From positions 470,041-534,040 of the forward strand of contig NW_020289988.1 in NCBI RefSeq assembly GCF_003144245.1: a DNA stretch of 64,000 nt. Direction: 5' to 3'. Under the pieces are notes generated by a model, which did not search any database, was not told the DNA's origin, and saw only the letters and a list, made by a program, of their open reading frames with translations. This document shows positions 32,902 to 43,746 of this stretch, piece after piece. Position 1 is the stretch's first letter; each line of letters starts with the position of its first letter. The position numbers and the translations under genes were made by a program. The stretch comes from Jaminaea rosea. Taxonomy: Eukaryota > Basidiomycota > Exobasidiomycetes > Microstromatales.

Positions 32902-33523
32902 GCGTGCGGCGTGCGACGTGCGACGCCAAGCCCTACGCTTCCACACACCAAGAGACCATCACCACTGTCTATTGCTGCGCTACCTATCCATCCATCTCCG
33001 TGACAGAAGCCTCGCCTTCTCTCCGCTTCTTCTCCATCCCGCTTTTCCTTGATATGAAGCCACTTCCCCCTCTGCGATTCAATGAATTCACCATTGCCAC
33101 TCGCGCGTGCGTGCGTGCCTTCTCGTCTCTGCCGGCGGCTCCCGTTGCTTGCCCGCCCTGAATCGGACGCCTCGCAGCGTGGCCCACGCTGCGCCGAGGT
33201 CAACGCAGGGCGGACGGACCCTTTTCCTCAGCTTCGGGGCGGCAAAAGTCGACGCCTTCGCTTTCTCATCATCCTGACCCACCTCATCATCCCACCCATC
33301 TTCCAGCTCCGCAACTGCTTCTTCGCATCTTCCCTCGCTTTCACATAATAACCAGCAAGCAGCTTGGTGCGAAGGCTGCACGCGATTCGCCTGGCAGCAA
33401 GAGGGGACAACAGCGGCGAGACTGCACTCGGGTGCCCGTGAGCTGGAAAGGCGCCGAGGGAGGACGAGGGGAACGAGGGGAACGAGGCCCACTCCTTCCT
33501 TCGACTTGACTAGGTAGCATACA
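32902..33523. other. Intergenic: RRM gene 3' flank and Zn2Cys6 promoter
   Basis: Region of 622 bp. Relatively T-rich around 32990-33060 and 33260-33350. No coding-like frame was identified; both neighbours are on the plus strand. Confidence 0.5.
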
Positions 33524-35891
33524 ATGTCCAACTCCTCTGTCGCTCTTGCCCCCAGTCTTCCCCGTCCCATCAACATCGTGTCGTCGTCCTCGTCCCCGTC
33601 GTCATCCTCTTCTCCTCCTCGCGGCACCACCGCCAAGACGCCAGCTCCTTCAAACGCGAATGGAAACCTGCCAGTGCGCGCATCCTGCGATGAATGTCGA
33701 CGTCGAAAGCTGAAATGCGATGGCAATCGGGAGGTCTGCGATCGTTGTAGGACGGCGGGGGTGGAGTGTCGATACAGTGAGTGTCGTGGGGCATCCAGCG
33801 TGCGAAGAGGCTCTACGCCTTGCTGACCTGCTCTGACTCGCTCGCACAGACATCCGCGCACGTATCGGCCGACCCAAAGGCACGACAAAAGCGGTGATCG
33901 CTAGGGCAGAAAGTAGTGGGAGTGCGAGTGCGGGCAGTCCAACAAACGTCAGCATCGCTTCACCGCCCTTGAAGAGACGGAGATCCAGCCCACCCTCTGC
34001 TGCTGCTGCTGCTGCTCCTGCTCAGCAGTGCGAGGATCCCTTCAAGAGCCTGCTCGACGCTGCGCCAATGCCTCAAGCGTCCAGCTCGGCATTGCCGCTA
34101 GACCCTTTCGCGAGCGCCACCGGCGGCAGCAACGAGCCATCAGCCTTGGACTCACTCGAGCTAGCAGCCTACCTCGAAAGCCTCGATCGCGTCAAGATCA
34201 GCTCAAGCGACGGCTTGACAGCAGGAATGCTCTGCGGGGGCAACGAAGCCGGCCCAAGCGTGTCATCGCTACTTGGCCAGTCTACCGCCGGCGCATCAGG
34301 ATCGAGCGATACGTTTCCTGCTTCTCTATTTGGCGGAGGTGGCGTCCCCTCGAATCTGCACGCTCAACCACCTCCTGCAACGTCAGGCGATGCCTCTAGC
34401 TGGTGGGCAGGAACCATCCTGGATGAAGCGGTCAGCTATGCGGTTCCTAGCGACTTGAGCTGGTGTCACTGGAACCTCGACGAGGGGCTCATGGGCGGCG
34501 GGGGGACGGGGACGCAGCAGCAGGCGCAGCGGCCGCAACAGGATCGATATGCCAGTCTAGACCCCTTTGCCCTCAATCCGCAGCAGCAGCCACAGCCACA
34601 GCCACAACCAGCCTGGCCGCGTGGACCGCAAGATGGAATGGGGTCGGGAAAGATCAGGACAAGGGAGGGGCAGACATTGCAGGGCGGAGCGTGGCCGGCC
34701 ACGAATGAAAGTGCGGATACCTCGGCCTTCACTGTTCCCCCTGCGCCAACTGCGGTCAAGTCGTGCTGCTCCACGTCAACCAAGAGCAAGACTGCGACTG
34801 CATCCCTTCGTGCACACCCGCCTTCACGAGCTGCGGAGGAGCCCGTCGCACCAGCAAGGGGTCCCTGTCCCCGCACTGGCGCAGCAAGCTGTTGTTGCGG
34901 TGACGACGCAAAGCCGCGCGCGACCAAGTCTGCAGATTCGGCCTCGGCCTCGACCTCTCCACGTGTGCACTGCGTCCCCAACCCCTCGGGCAACGGGTGC
35001 ACATGCCTCTGCCAGTCAGACGTCTGCCTGCTGCGCGTGAAGCGTACCCTCTCGCCGAGCAATGGCGGCGGCGGCGGTAACGAAGTAGCCGAGGGGGAAG
35101 CAGGCACGGGCGCCGCAGGGGGGGAGCCCCTCTCTCTCCATCTAACCCTCTCCGCCTCGCAAGCCATCAGCGCGTCGTGCGCCTGCTCCTCTACGTGCCC
35201 TACGTGCGCACGTCCTCCCACCAGCTCCAGCTACGCGGTCGGTACGAATGGTGGAGAGGGCGATGGAGATGAGGAGGCAGCTGCGGCGACGGCGGCGCAC
35301 AGAGCAAAACGGTACAATGCTTCTCTGCTCATCTCCCTCGCGCTACAGATCTACACGAGGGCGGTGCGGATCCTACGAGATGGGTTCGGGGTGCCACCCA
35401 CTGGCACTGGATTCAGCGGTGCGGGGGTGGGGGCGGGACTGGGTAGTGCTCCCTCCTCTCTCATCTCAACCTCGCCGGCTTCGCCCTCCTCATCCTCCGG
35501 CTCCATCTCATCCCCAAAGTCGGCGTCGGCCTCGGCGTCGGCCTCGGCGTCGTCCGGCGCCCTGCACTCCACCGTTCAGATAGGGAGCAGCTACGTTCCC
35601 CGCCCAGCAAACGCACAACGCATCGCCCTCCTTGCCATTCGACTCGAACTGCTCGACCTCGAGGAGGGGATGGCACGCGTTTGGCGGACCGGTGGGGCTC
35701 CGTGCGCGGGCGCAGACGTGAATAATAAGGCTGTTGGGGGTGCGGAGGGAGCGGCGTTGCTGGCCCCGATCGACGGGCTGGTCATTTCGAAGCTGCGCGG
35801 CCAGTTGAGGGAGATGGTGGGTAGGGTCGAGGGGATGGAACGTGATTGGGATGCACGGCGGGCGAGGGGTGGGGGTGCGAACGGAGCATGA
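33524..35891 (+). CDS. Zn2Cys6 transcription factor
   Basis: Fungal-specific nuclear regulator. Two exons join in frame, 33524-33776 and 33850-35891, giving 764 aa. The binuclear zinc cluster is near residues 49-81: C-DEC-RRRKLKC, then CDRCRTAGVEC, six cysteines correctly spaced. The intron cuts immediately after the cluster, followed by IRARIGRPKGTTK, an AT-hook-like RGRP-type basic tail. The middle holds Pro/Gln and Ser tracts and a second Cys-rich region without a known pattern (CCSTSTKSK, CCCGDDAK, CTCLCQSD, CACSSTCPTCARP). Near residue 520 begins a helix, KRYNASLLISLALQIY, then a C-terminal helical part ending SKLRGQLREMVGRVEGM. This layout resembles AflR-type regulators, but no metabolic cluster is adjacent, so the target is unknown. 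Confidence 0.85.
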
Positions 35892-36021
35892 TGCGGAGGA
35901 CCACCGGCACGCACGCACGCACGCACGCCGGGGAGGGCTTTCATTCCCATCTCTGTTTTTTGATTGATCAATCCATCTCTATTACCACTCTACGCACGCC
36001 AAGCGCGTCACGCCTCCGCTC

Positions 36022-37271
36022 TCAGAACTTGTACACCTGCGACTCCTGATAGCCCGCATCGGCCAACAGGCCCTTGAGTTCTCCCTGACTTCCCTTTGGC
36101 CCCTTTCCACCGGAAATGCTCTCCACCTGAGGTGGTGGTCCGCAGACGAAGACCTTAACCTTGTCCGCCTTACCCGGAGCGGGGAGGTGTTGCGAGATGA
36201 TTTCTGGCGTGATGTAGCCCTGGAATCCCTTGAAGTTGGAGGGAAGCTTGTCGAGACCGTAGACGATTTTGAATCGAGGGTCTTTGGCTGCGAGGGCGTC
36301 GAACTTTTCGCGCAAGAGGATGTCGGATTCCGTCTTGTTGGTGTAGACGAGGGTGACGCGAGTCTTGTCCGAAGCATTGTTGGCGATGTCCTGCATCACT
36401 CTGTGGTGGGGCGCAGCGAGCAGCAAGGGCAGGGTCAGGAGTCAGCAAGACGATTGGGCGAGGGAGAAGGGGGGAAGGGGGGGGAAGTGCTACATCTTGG
36501 TTGAACACGCGACGCACCGCGCCACTCACTGCCACATCGGGGTGATCCCACTCCCACCGGCGATCATACCGATCTCCTCAAACTCATTGGCCTTGTAAGG
36601 GAACTTGGGAATCGGGCCCTTGATGCTCAAGCTGTCCCCAGGCTTCAACCCATGCACGTGAGAGGTCATTGCTCCTCCCTGATACTTCTTGATGAGGAAG
36701 TCCATATGACCCTGCGTGGCGGGAGTGGAGACGGGAGTGTAGGGACGAATGACGGGTTTGCCATCCTTGTCCTTTACGGGGGAAGAGTCGGCACCTTTGA
36801 AGAGGACGGCAGAGGCTGTTGAGAGACCAGAGTCCGTGCCAGGGGGAAGCTCGAAGACGAAGCTGCGCGAGCGGAGGGGCGATGGTGTCAGGCTCTTACA
36901 TCTTATTGGCAAACATCTCGTGCTCACGTCGCCGAATCATGGTTGTAAGGCACGACCTCCTTGAGCTTAAACTCCCTCCACTCGTCCTTGTTGAGCGCAG
37001 AGGCAGCTCCCCCTACGCCAGGGACGGCTGCAGCCGCTTTGCCCGCTGCGGCCTTTGCGTCACTCGCGCTGGGGACGCCGTTGGCATTACCGCCCATGAG
37101 GACCCATGCGCCCAGCCCTGCGACACCGGCGCCGCCGAGGAGGAGGGGCAGGTTCGATGTCGAGGAGCCGGAAGAGGGGGCAGAGGCGTAACCGCGTACA
37201 CTTTGACGAGTGGAAGCGCTCGCGCTGCGCAGGCTCGATTGAAGAGCGGGGGAGAAGACGGTGCGGAGCAT
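36022..37271 (-). CDS. MCR1: Mitochondrial NADH-cytochrome b5 reductase
   Basis: Flavoprotein passing electrons from NADH to acceptors in the mitochondrial outer membrane or intermembrane space. Three exons join in frame, 37271-36928, 36862-36530 and 36400-36022, giving 351 aa. The presequence MLRTVFSPALQSSLRSAS is followed by a membrane anchor, LPLLLGGAGVAGLGAWVLM. The FAD motif is RPYTPVS, with SIKGPIPKFPY further on. The NADH-binding part begins EEIGMIAGGSGITPMWQ and ends with VKVFVCGPPPQ. The protein ends YKF, as usual in Mcr1. It is somewhat longer than yeast Mcr1 because of an Ala/Gly linker after the anchor. Confidence 0.95.
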
Positions 37272-37585
37272 GGCTTGCTAGAATTGGGTTGGGGTTGGGT
37301 GTGGTGAGGAGGAAGAGGATGAGAAGGAGCGACGTGCGGCGTGCGGCGTGCGGCGTGCGGCGTGCGCTTCGATTGACAACCCTCGTGTCTGCCCGCCCTC
37401 GAGACCGGTTACGTCAATGCAAAGGGTGAGGCGGGGGCGGAGCGGGGCGCACACCCGCTGCCGCGTGGCCCATCCGTCCATCCGCCCTTCGAAGCTCCCC
37501 TCGACCTCCACCCCAGCTCGCGACCTCTCTCACCTCTCTGCCAAAACGTCACGGTTAGTCGCAACGAGACGAGACGAGACGAGGA
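37272..37585. promoter_or_regulatory. Bidirectional promoter with GTGCGGC tandem repeats
   Basis: Region of 314 bp between MCR1 and the small plus-strand gene. It includes about five copies of a 7-bp unit GTGCGGC near 37334-37367 and GACGA repeats just before the plus-strand ATG. Promoter role inferred from layout. Confidence 0.5.
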
Positions 37586-38206
37586 ATGCCTGCTGATCGC
37601 ACCAGGAAGCGGATGACGAGGAGGGAGGAGCACAAGCACGAGCACGAGGAGAGGGGAGAGCAGGCCGTAAGGAGGAGCACGAGGAGCACGAGGAGCACGA
37701 AGAGCAAGGCCGGGCGAATTGGGCAGGGGAAAGAAGAGGAGGAGCGTCCCGCCCCTGCGTCTGGGTCCACGTCAACGTCAACGTCACCTCCCTCTATCAA
37801 GGGGTCGCAGCGCAAGGGCAAGGGCAAAGCAGAAGCAGGAGCGCAACCCGCAACACCAAAGCCAAAAGCAGAGCGCAAATACCCCACCACCCCCGACGGG
37901 CATTACTTCGTCGTGCGCGGCCGCCTGTGGCGCTGTACCGACCCTTCCCTCTCCCCCTCCTTCGTGACCCACTGGACCAAGCGTTTAATGGACGCCCGTA
38001 GGGACGTCGGCACGCGTGGTCGCAATGGCGGTGACGTGAGTGAAGCGAGGGCTAGGGTGCAAGAAGCAAAAGAGCAGCTGGGAGAGAGGGGGGAAGAGCC
38101 TTGGTGGGTTGCCAAGGGGGAAGGAGGGGAGGTTTGTGATCGGAAGATGGTGTGGAATACTGGGTATCGGGATTGGTGGGAGGCCGAGAGTAGCAAGGAA
38201 GCGTGA
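37586..38206 (+). CDS. Conserved small protein of bacterial type with basic N-terminal extension
   Basis: Single exon, 206 aa. The first about 97 residues are Arg/Lys/Glu- and Ser/Thr-rich and look disordered, with a possible nuclear signal. The rest matches in order a short uncharacterised family I know from proteobacteria: TPDGHYFVVRGRLWRCTDPS, a helical LMDARRDVG, ARARVQEAKEQLGERG, WWVAKG and a final NTGYRDWW. Bacterial members are about 100 aa with no extension. No catalytic motif is evident and I assign no function. It lacks introns, unlike nearly all neighbours, which fits but does not prove acquisition from bacteria. Confidence 0.75.
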   Translation: MPADRTRKRMTRREEHKHEHEERGEQAVRRSTRSTRSTKSKAGRIGQGKEEEERPAPASGSTSTSTSPPSIKGSQRKGKGKAEAGAQPATPKPKAERKYPTTPDGHYFVVRGRLWRCTDPSLSPSFVTHWTKRLMDARRDVGTRGRNGGDVSEARARVQEAKEQLGERGEEPWWVAKGEGGEVCDRKMVWNTGYRDWWEAESSKEA

Positions 38207-38250
38207 CTGCAATTGTTGGAAGACTTGAGTGCTTGTATTCTATCTACCAT

Positions 38251-39028
38251 TCACATCGGCGTAGAGGACCCAGCTTCAGTCGACTGCCCCTCTGCGCTGC
38301 CCATGAGATTCGTACTGCTAGGCTCGGGGGCTCGAGCCTGTCCCGCCTTTCCTCCGGCCTCCTGCTGCTGATGATGCGAAGTCGACGCTGCCGCAGCGTC
38401 CTGAAATCGGGCCAACTCGAGTATTTCCCTCACTATACTCCCTGCAGGCTTGGATGCCCCACCAGGAGCGGTCAGGTAGATCTTGCGTGGCGGCGTCGTA
38501 TTGCCTGTCGATGAAGCGAGCGAGGACGGGGAAGCAGGGGTGGGTCATCAGTCAGGTAAAGCCTAGACGGGCCACGCTCGCGAGGATACGCACCAAAATC
38601 AATCTCAACACTCGAGGCCTCTTCTGACGACGAAGATCCCGCTGACACCGCATCGCTCCCCACCGTGTCTCCCGTCTCCCCCTCCTCCCCAGTAGTCGTA
38701 GCAGCCACCACCTCCTTCGCCTTTCCCTGTCCCTGCCCCCTCTCGAGGAACTGTACGTCCACCCTCACAGTGGGATTAGCGTACGCCAGACGCGGGAGGA
38801 CTTCCTTGATGAACTGCCTGCGCGTATCGCGAGGATCATCAGCACGTCTCGCTCGCAGCATCGCTCTGCGTTCCACTCGCGCACTCACCTCTCCCCCACC
38901 TGTCCATGCCTCTTCCCCGCCCTAACCCGCAAGGAACGAACAGCCGGGCTCAACTTTGATGCTCCCAAGCCCGCGTTGAGTCGGGCGAGGACTTTGGAGA
39001 GTTGAGAAGGTTTGGCAGGGGTGGCCAT
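38251..39028 (-). CDS. MRPL51: Mitochondrial large-subunit ribosomal protein mL43
   Basis: Structural protein of the mitochondrial 54S subunit (bacterial name absent; thioredoxin-like L51/S25/CI-B8 domain). Three exons join in frame, 39028-38889, 38817-38594 and 38504-38251, giving 205 aa. The domain shows AVRSLRVRAGKRHG, RQFIKEVLPRLAYANPTV and RVDVQFLERG, then a Ser/Glu/Thr-rich insertion. The third exon completes it with NTTPPRKIYLTAPGGASKPA and IVREILELARFQD. The C-terminal tail is low complexity. The insertion makes it longer than yeast MRPL51 (140 aa). It is divergent from HIS7. Confidence 0.87.
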
Positions 39029-39312
39029 TGGAGGAGTGTCGTTGTCGTGACTTGGCTGCTGGGTGAGAGTGCGGCAGGGAGGGACGAACAACAGAAAAGA
39101 GACGCGGAGGGAGGAGGAGTCGGCGAGGACGAGGGGAGGAGGGCTGGTTCCGTGCTCAAGCCTTACGTAAGCAGCCGTCGCCAGTCCGACGAGGCCTTGA
39201 CACCGAGAAGCGAGTTGGACGTGCGTCGACTTGACTCGGAGACGACGAGAGGCGAGCGAACTTCCTTCCTTCCTTCCTGCCATCGCATCACATCACGCCA
39301 CGCCACGCCACG

Positions 39313-41346
39313 ATGCTTTACCTCCTCGACTATGGCGCAGGTAGTGAGTACGAGAAGCGTCGGTGCAGGTGAGATGGGATTGCTGAGCTGATTGTGACCT
39401 CTGTGCCCTCACGCCGCGCCCGCGCAGACGTGCGCAGCCTGGCCAACTCGATCCGCAAGCTAGGCTACGACTTTGAGTGGGTTCGCCACCCCGATGACCT
39501 CAAGAAAGCCAGCGTGAGTGGCAGCGCTCCCTTTGCGCACCTTCCCTAACCCATTCACCGGCTCACGCCACGCCCACACGCGCACCAGAAACTCCTCTTC
39601 CCCGGCGTCGGCGCCTTTGGCCAAGCGCTCACTTCCCTCCGCACGCAAGGCTACGCCGAGCCCCTCAAAGAATACATTGCCTCTGGTCGCCCATACATGG
39701 GCATCTGCATAGGCATGCAAGCCCTCTTCGAGTCCTCCTCCGAAGCGCCCGGCATCCAAGGCCTCGCCGTCCTCCCAGGAAGGGTGGAGCGATTCGACAG
39801 CGAGAAGAAGACGGTCCCACACATGGGCTGGAATAGGGCGAGACCGGTGCGAAAGAGCGCCGAGGCGTATGGTCTGCCCGTGAGCGGCGGAGGCGGCGAG
39901 GCGGAGGAGGAGCACGCCGAGTCACGCCGCCACTTCTACTTTGTCCACTCGTACCGCGTGGCCTTTGACCCTCAGCTTCACTCTAGCTGCGCCCTCTCCA
40001 CAACGCAGTACGGCAACGAAGTCTACCTCTCGGCCGTGCAACAGGGCAACGTCTTTGCTACGCAATTCCACCCAGAGAAGAGCGGGCGTGCCGGTCTCGA
40101 CGTGCTCAGGGCTTGGCTCGAGCTCCCTGGCGGGCCGAGCGAGCGAGCAGCAGCAGCAGCAGCGCAGCCAGACGACTGGCTCCTCTCACCCACGCAAGCC
40201 GCAATCCCACGCAAAAAGGACGGCCTAACAAAACGAATCGTCGCCTGCCTAGACGTGCGCTCCAACGACGCGGGCGACCTCGTAGTCACAAAGGGCGAGT
40301 CCTACGACGTGCGAGAAAAGGCCACGACCAGCGGCGCCTCCTCCTCTTCGGGCGGGGACGTTCGTAATCTGGGCAAGCCAGTCGACCTCGCATTGCGCTA
40401 CTACCTCTCTGGAGCGGACGAAGTCACTTTTCTCAACATCACCTCCTTCCGCTCTTCCGCGCTACGGGATCAGCCCATGCTCCGCATGACCGAGCTAGCC
40501 GCCGCGAGCATCTTTGTCCCCCTGACCATCGGCGGCGGAATAAAGGACACAGTCGATCCAGACGGGACGGGGCGGAGTGCAAAGGAGGTGGCAGAGGCCT
40601 ACTTCCGGGCTGGGGCGGATAAGGTCAGTATTGGTAGCGAGGCGGTTAGTGCTGTTGAGGGTCTGCTTGCCAGCTTGCCAGAGGGTGAATACGACCCGGC
40701 CAAGGCGCCCAAGACGGCTCTGACGGGTGGGACAGGGATTGAGCAGATTTCGCGAAATTACGGAGCACAAGCAGTGGTGGTTAGCATTGACCCACGCAGG
40801 GTGTACCTCTCAGAGGGGGAAGAAGTGCCCGCCGCACACGCCTGGTCTCTCGTCTCCTCCGCAGAGGGACAACGCTGGTGGTACGCCTGCACGACCAAGG
40901 GCGGTCGTGAGACGCGCGACGTGGATGTCGTCCAACTAGCGCGTGGCGTCGAGCTCCTCGGGGCTGGAGAGCTTCTCGTCAACTCGATAGACGCGGATGG
41001 TCAGGGTAAAGGGTTCGACCGCGATCTCATCGAGCTGGTACGACGTTACACCTCTGTACCCGTAATCGCCTCCTCTGGGGCGGGGAAGGCTGCCCACTTT
41101 GAGGAGATCTTCAGCCCTGCGCCACGTCGAGAGGGGTGGAAGCAGGGGAGCGTCGAGGCTGCTCTTGCTGCGGGGATTTTCCATCGTGGGGAGGTGGCCA
41201 TTGACGAGGTTAAGGAGGCTTGTGAGGGGGCAGGGCTGGTGGTTAGGAGGGAACACGATTTGGAGAAGAAGGGGACGACGGGTGTCGTGCTCGAGGAGAA
41301 GGGGGATGCCGTTAAGCCCGGAGAGAGGGATGCTGTACTGGCGTAG
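39313..41346 (+). CDS. HIS7: Imidazole glycerol phosphate synthase, HisH-HisF fusion
   Basis: Bifunctional histidine-biosynthesis enzyme: a glutaminase domain produces ammonia that a cyclase barrel uses to make imidazole glycerol phosphate and AICAR. Three exons join in frame, 39313-39340 (28 nt), 39428-39513 and 39589-41346, giving 623 aa. The glutaminase part shows MLYLLDYGAGDVRSLANSI, LFPGVGAFG, the nucleophile Cys78 in YMGICIGMQ and the His-Glu pair in QFHPEKSG. The cyclase part begins RIVACLDVRSNDAGDLV, with Asp in LDVR, followed by EVTFLNITSFR, VPLTIGGGI, FRAGADKVSIGS, VVSIDPRRV and LVNSIDADGQGKGFDRDLI and PVIASSGAG. Length and order are normal for fungal His7. Confidence 0.96.
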
Positions 41347-41433
41347 AGGTGCGCGTGAAGGGAATAGAGATTTGTGCATGCAACGCGGAGAGGTGAGGGT
41401 GAGAGAAATGAAGATGGGGACGCGCGGGGGAGG

Positions 41434-43484
41434 CTACTTGCGTCTTGCGCTGCCTCGTCGTGAGGAAGATGCGGAGGCGGGAGCGGCCTGATTGCGTCCT
41501 CGACCGGCGCTCCTCCCCACAACCTTCGCCTTCGCTTTCGCCTCTTGCTCAGCATTCGCTCTCGCGATCTTCCAGCCAGGCTTGGGCCCAGGCTTGAGGC
41601 GCACCTTCTTCGCTGCTGGCGGCGGCGGGGGCGGCGCAGCAGCAGATGACTGTGATTGGGTGGCGGCGGCGGGGGCTGCGGCGCGTCGCTGCACCTTCTG
41701 GTTGCGCGGTCTGCTCCATCCTTTGCCCTTCTTCTTGCCCTTGCCTTTCTTTGCGCTCTGACCCTTCTTCTCACCCGCCTCGTCTTCGTCGTCCACCCAC
41801 TCATCCCCACCAGCAGCGGCGCCGGCGGCAGCGTGAGCGTGTGCCCCTCCTGCCGCGCCCGCACTCCCACTGGCCAAGGGCAGGCCGAGCGTCCCTCTAC
41901 AATCGGCACAGTACCACTTGCGCTTACTCCCCTCTAACAGGTCCCTGTACTCCTCTTGCGTCATTTCACCACGCGCTTCCAGGCAGGCCAAGTGGTACCA
42001 CTCGCGCGGACATCCCGGCGTGCGTCCTAGCGGGTCCTCCTCGTTGTCGCACCCGACCATGTTGCCCGAGGAGGGTAGCTGGCAGTAGCAGTACACGGGC
42101 TCATTGGGGTCGTAGGCCATTTCGATTTCGACGTCGAGGTGCGTTGATGTGGATGCGAGGGGAGGGGCAGACGCAGACGCAGCCGCAGACGTAGAGGCAG
42201 AGGCAGTGCTGCTTGGCTCGGGGAGAGGGGCGCCTGACTGCTGGGACGGTCCACCGCCACGCCTGCTTCGTGTAGAGCGGAGCGTTGTGCCGCTGCTGCT
42301 GTTGGCCTGCTCTTCAGTGCCGCCATTCGCCTTTGCCACTCCTCCGATATGCATCTGACTGACCCCACTCTCCATCGTTCCGGGCCTCACCGCCTCCCCG
42401 CTCGGCGCAGTCGCAGTCGCAGTCGTGTTCGCCGTGCCCGTCCCCACGGCAGCGGTGGATCCTGCTTGTTGCCCCGTCATCTTGGCCAGCTCGACGTCCA
42501 ATCGCCTGCATTGCCTGTCGATCAGCTGATAGGCGCTCAGGGCGAGGCCGACCTTCTCCTCGGACGAGGCTATGATGCTTGTCAGGGAGCGGGAGATGCG
42601 TGTGAGCGACGAGGGGCGAGTGTACGGTGGTGGGGGTCGTGCGGGAGGTGCGGGTTGGAGGGACGCCAGTGGGGCCGGGGCTGATGCGCCAGGCACGGGG
42701 AGGGGAGGTGTGGCGAAATCCTCTTCCCCTTCCTCCTCCTCCTCCTCCTCGCCATTCGCGCTCTCTCGCACCCTCTCCCTCCTGCCCCTCACATAGCTAG
42801 CCGTCTCCAACCGTATCGTGCCCATGTGTCCCCTGATCTGTCCCTCCAGCTCGCGTATCAGGGCAAAGGAACGATGCAGCTCCAGGGGTAGTTGTTCGAT
42901 GACTGCGCGTGCGGGGGAGCAGCAGTTCAATGTCAAATGCTCGACGTGGAGGGGAAAGGGGAGGGACGGCGCTACTTACTTTCAAAGTACTCCTCCCTCC
43001 ACCCATCAAAGAGTCTCTGCTCCTTCTCCGCCTCTTTATCCCTCATCTCCTGCCCGTCATCTTGCTGCCCCTCTTCACGCTCGTCCACTTGACTTCTACG
43101 CCTCTTACGGGGCGTACCTCCCTTCTGAGAGTGACTGTGAGCGGGACTCTTGTCCTCCTTCCCCACAACAGCAGCAGCCCTCGCCCTCTCAACGAGCGGG
43201 GTAGGATGATCCCGATTTGGACGGCGTCGCTTCGTTCCGCGGGTGGGGCGATCCGTCGATGTCGCCGATGAAGGCGGAGCGTGACGTTGTGGTGAGGTCA
43301 AGGGGGTGATGGGGGAGGAGGCCGCGTGCGAGAGGGTGGCGGAGGTGGAGCTTTGAGCTGGATGTGATGCGAGAGGGAGGGGGTGAGCCGATGTTGACGC
43401 GGACGCCGACGCTGATGTCGAGGCCTGGCTACGTCTGGCGCCGCGTGTTGTGCGAGAGGAGGAGGGGGAGGGATGTGGAGCCAT
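41434..43484 (-). CDS. ING-family PHD-finger protein (Yng2-like)
   Basis: Chromatin reader expected in a histone acetyltransferase or deacetylase complex, recognising trimethylated H3K4. Two exons join in frame, 43484-42980 and 42902-41434, giving 657 aa. The conserved N-terminal ING helix starts across the intron at IIEQLPLELHRSFALIRELEG and continues ETASYVRGRRERV, and a second helix with VGLALSAYQLIDRQCRRLD follows. The C-terminal PHD finger shows VYCYCQLPSSGNMVGCDNE, then CPREWYHLACL and WYCADC, completing Cys4-His-Cys3. Long acidic and Ser/Thr stretches lie between. The tail is Lys/Arg/Ala-rich. The protein is long for ING. A start at 43541 in the same frame would add 19 residues. Confidence 0.87.
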
Positions 43485-43746
43485 GCTGCATCGCGATGTG
43501 TTGGTGCCCAATGGAGATGGTCGGATTGGTTGCAAGGACAAGAAGCGAAGCGGACTGGCGTCCAGTCCAGAGTCCAGAGTGAGACACGCGCCGCCCGGGC
43601 CGCCTCGCGCGTTTCAGACTCCGCTCGACGTCGACGGAAAGGGACGACGACGGGGCTCAGCGGCAGCAGCAGCAGCTTTGCGTCTTTCGACTTTGCCTTC
43701 GCATCTTCGCATCCCAATCATCGCTCCGTCCGTCCCCTTAAGGATC

